Shown here one piece after another: positions 20,180 to 22,071 of a DNA stretch of 22,071 nucleotides. Numbering within the stretch: position 1 is the first letter of the stretch; each line of letters begins with the position of its first letter. A program made the position numbers and the translations under genes. This stretch comes from an uncultured Clostridia bacterium (GTDB taxonomy: Bacteria > Bacillota > Clostridia > TANB77 > CAG-508), in contig CANRPQ010000009.1 of the NCBI GenBank assembly GCA_947632525.1, positions 1 through 22,071 of the forward strand, read 5' to 3'. The notes below the pieces were generated by a model. The model made no database searches, was not told where the DNA came from, and saw only the letters and a list, made by a program, of their open reading frames with translations.

Positions 20180-21928
20180 ATGAGTTATTATCACACACAT
20201 AACTGCAATCAAATTCGTTTAGAAGATGTAGGTAAAAAAGTAAAAATTGCAGGCTTTGTAGAAACAATTAGAGATTTAGGTGGATTAGTATTTTTAGACA
20301 TTCGTGACATGTATGGAATTACGCAAGTAGTTACATCTGGAAGAACAGAAGATGTGGACTTTGCTTCTCATATTCCAGTAGAATCTTCAGTAATGGTTGA
20401 AGGAACTGTTAAAAAAAGAGATAAAGAAACTATTAATGAAAAATTAGATACAGGACTAGTAGAAATACGTATTGAAAAAATTGAAGTTTTAGGAAAAAGA
20501 ACAAAAGACTTACCTTTTGAAGTAAATACCAATAGGGAAGTACGAGAAGACTTAAGATTACAATATCGTTATTTAGATTTAAGAAATAGTAGATTAAAGG
20601 ATAATTTAGTTTTAAGGGCAAAGGTATTACAATTTTTAAGAGAGCAAATGATTACACAAGGATTTTTAGAAGTTCAAACACCAATTTTGACAAGTTCTTC
20701 ACCAGAGGGAGCAAGAGATTACCTAGTACCAAGCAGATTACATCCAGGAAAGTTCTATGCACTACCACAAGCTCCTCAGCAATTTAAGCAATTACTAATG
20801 GTATCAGGAATAGATAAATACTTTCAAATAGCACCTTGTTTTAGAGATGAAGATGCAAGAGCAGATAGATGCCCAGGGGAATTTTATCAGCTAGACATGG
20901 AAATGTCATATAGTACACAAGAAGATGTATTTAATGCAATAGAACCTGTAATTTATAACACATTTACAAAATTTTCTGATAAAAAAATAATAGAATACCC
21001 ATTTCCACGTATTCCATATAAAGAGGCAATGATAAAATATGGAAGTGACAAACCAGATTTAAGAAATCCATTATACATTATAGATTTAACTAAGTTCTTT
21101 CAAGAATGTACTTTTAAGCCATTTATAGGAAGAACAGTTAGAGCAATTAAAGTAACAAAACATTTATCAAAAGGATTTCATGAAAAATTTTTGGAATATG
21201 CAATGTCTATTGGTATGCCAGGACTAGGATATTTAGAGATACAAGAAGATTTAACATTCAAAGGTCCAATTGATAAATTCATTCCAGAAGATAAAAAGCA
21301 TGAGTTAATAGAACTAGCAGAATTAAGCAAAGGAGACACAATATTCTTCATTGCAGATAATGAAAAAAGAGCAAATGAATTTGCAGGACAAATTAGAACT
21401 GAATTAGGAAATCGTTTAAAACTAATTAATAAAGATACTTTCTCTTTTTGTTGGATTATAGATTTTCCAATGTATGAATTAGATGAATATGGTAAAATTT
21501 CTTTCTGCCATAATCCATTTTCTATGCCACAAGGTGGATTAAAAGCGCTAACAGAACAGAAACCTTTAGATATTTTAGCATATCAATATGATATTGTTTG
21601 TAATGGAATAGAACTATCATCAGGAGCAGTTAGAAACCATGATATTGAAATTATGGAAAAAGCTTTTGATATTGCTGGATATACAAAAGAAGATATTAAA
21701 ACAAAATTTTCAGCACTATATCAAGCCTTTCAATATGGTGCACCACCACATGCTGGAATTGCACCAGGAATTGATAGAATGCTAATGTTATTAACTGACA
21801 GTGCAAGTATCCGTGAAGTTATTGCTTTCCCTATGAATAGTAAAGCACAGGACTTAATGATGGGGGCACCAGGAACTGTTTCAAGGGAACAATTGCGAGA
21901 AGTACACATTAAATTAGAAAACATATAA
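20180..21928 (+). CDS. aspS: Aspartyl-tRNA synthetase (second, T-box-controlled copy)
   Basis: A 582-residue bacterial-type AspRS, clearly a paralogue of the enzyme at 3903 (long shared blocks such as SSPEGARDYLVPSRLHPG and FYALPQAPQQFKQLLMVSG) but diverged throughout. OB-fold, class II core with motif 2 FRDEDARADRCPGEFYQLD (221-239), GAD insert, and motif 3 GIDRMLML are all present, so it should be active. ATG 20180 with GAGG seven bases upstream is the start; an in-frame GTG at 20120 lies in the terminator hairpin. The anticodon loop reads RDLGG (Leu33), and the following loop KKRDKETINEK has Glu where E. coli and the first copy appear to have Lys. It may be a relaxed enzyme that also makes Asp-tRNA-Asn for amidation, but the sequence alone does not prove this. 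Confidence 0.95.
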   Translation: MSYYHTHNCNQIRLEDVGKKVKIAGFVETIRDLGGLVFLDIRDMYGITQVVTSGRTEDVDFASHIPVESSVMVEGTVKKRDKETINEKLDTGLVEIRIEKIEVLGKRTKDLPFEVNTNREVREDLRLQYRYLDLRNSRLKDNLVLRAKVLQFLREQMITQGFLEVQTPILTSSSPEGARDYLVPSRLHPGKFYALPQAPQQFKQLLMVSGIDKYFQIAPCFRDEDARADRCPGEFYQLDMEMSYSTQEDVFNAIEPVIYNTFTKFSDKKIIEYPFPRIPYKEAMIKYGSDKPDLRNPLYIIDLTKFFQECTFKPFIGRTVRAIKVTKHLSKGFHEKFLEYAMSIGMPGLGYLEIQEDLTFKGPIDKFIPEDKKHELIELAELSKGDTIFFIADNEKRANEFAGQIRTELGNRLKLINKDTFSFCWIIDFPMYELDEYGKISFCHNPFSMPQGGLKALTEQKPLDILAYQYDIVCNGIELSSGAVRNHDIEIMEKAFDIAGYTKEDIKTKFSALYQAFQYGAPPHAGIAPGIDRMLMLLTDSASIREVIAFPMNSKAQDLMMGAPGTVSREQLREVHIKLENI

Positions 21929-22034
21929 ACTCTAAAAACCAAAAATTGTTTCAAATATATTATATGAAATACACTATGATAAAACTTAACAATATGTCAA
22001 TGAAATTTGAAAATGTCCCAAAATTTTTTAAACA

Positions 22035-22071
22035 TTAGCCCTAAAAATTTAGTTTTTTAGGGCTAAATTTT
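22035..22071. terminator. Terminator after the second aspS (at the window edge)
   Basis: TTAGCCCTAAAAA (22035-22047) pairs perfectly with TTTTTAGGGCTAA (22054-22066) around a six-base loop, and is followed by ATTTT to the window end. The 106 bases between the aspS stop and this hairpin hold no gene. The synthetase therefore seems to be monocistronic, with no gatCAB genes immediately behind it. Confidence 0.75.

Noticed and set aside
21929..22034. A promoter or small gene after the second aspS
   Set aside because: Only an imperfect TTTCA...TGAAA symmetry and scattered A/T motifs are visible; there is no coherent promoter or frame.

Overview
The window comes from an AT-rich (about 30% GC by eye) Gram-positive anaerobe, most likely a member of the Clostridia. 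The reasons are strong AGGAGG-type ribosome sites and sigma-A style promoters, an LPXTG surface protein, a zinc-type ribosomal protein L28, a T-box riboswitch, a fused alcohol/aldehyde dehydrogenase AdhE (fermentation), a SpoVM-like peptide (sporulation), and the Firmicute gene order PP2C phosphatase - PASTA kinase - rpe - spoVM - rpmB. I cannot name a genus.

Layout. 1-165 is the tail of an unrecognised gene. 190-545 is a compact locus that looks like a par/Fst-style type I toxin-antitoxin module: a 35-residue hydrophobic peptide with its own promoter and terminator, faced by a convergent short antisense RNA with an excellent promoter, with short direct repeats at the two ends. 587-5666 holds an RNA 2'-O-methyltransferase, asnS (reverse strand), a P-loop kinase-like protein and aspS. 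5692-7900 is an accessory stretch: a small coiled-coil protein, a two-segment membrane protein broken (or frameshifted) at a run of seven A, and an LPXTG-anchored Ig-like surface protein. It is bracketed by two identical 66-bp direct repeats, each carrying a terminator hairpin.

8007-12571 is an operon rlmN - PP2C phosphatase - PrkC kinase - rpe, ending in a strong terminator. 12577-14747 is on the reverse strand: a membrane-anchored bactofilin-like protein, a 50-residue four-cysteine protein, and nth. 14825-15206 carries two very small genes, a 50-residue membrane protein and a 25-residue SpoVM homologue, and 15232-15501 is rpmB in reverse. 15502-16238 has no gene. It contains a GC-rich 120-bp element with about 20-bp terminal inverted repeats (MITE-like) and a low-complexity AT tract. 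16239-17108 is an Rpn-type PD-(D/E)XK nuclease. 17112-19829 is adhE with its promoter and two dyad elements in the leader. 19852-21928 is a T-box-regulated second aspartyl-tRNA synthetase, closed by a terminator at the window edge.

Themes. Three class IIb tRNA synthetases (one AsnRS and two distinct AspRS) lie in one window. Only the second AspRS has a T-box, and its apparent specifier loop has no Asp codon but does contain AAC, so it may serve asparagine supply. The kinase/phosphatase pair senses the cell wall and phosphorylates Ser/Thr targets. The best candidates for something little described are the small type I toxin-antitoxin locus, the 66-bp-repeat cassette with its slippery gene, and the GC-rich inverted-repeat element.
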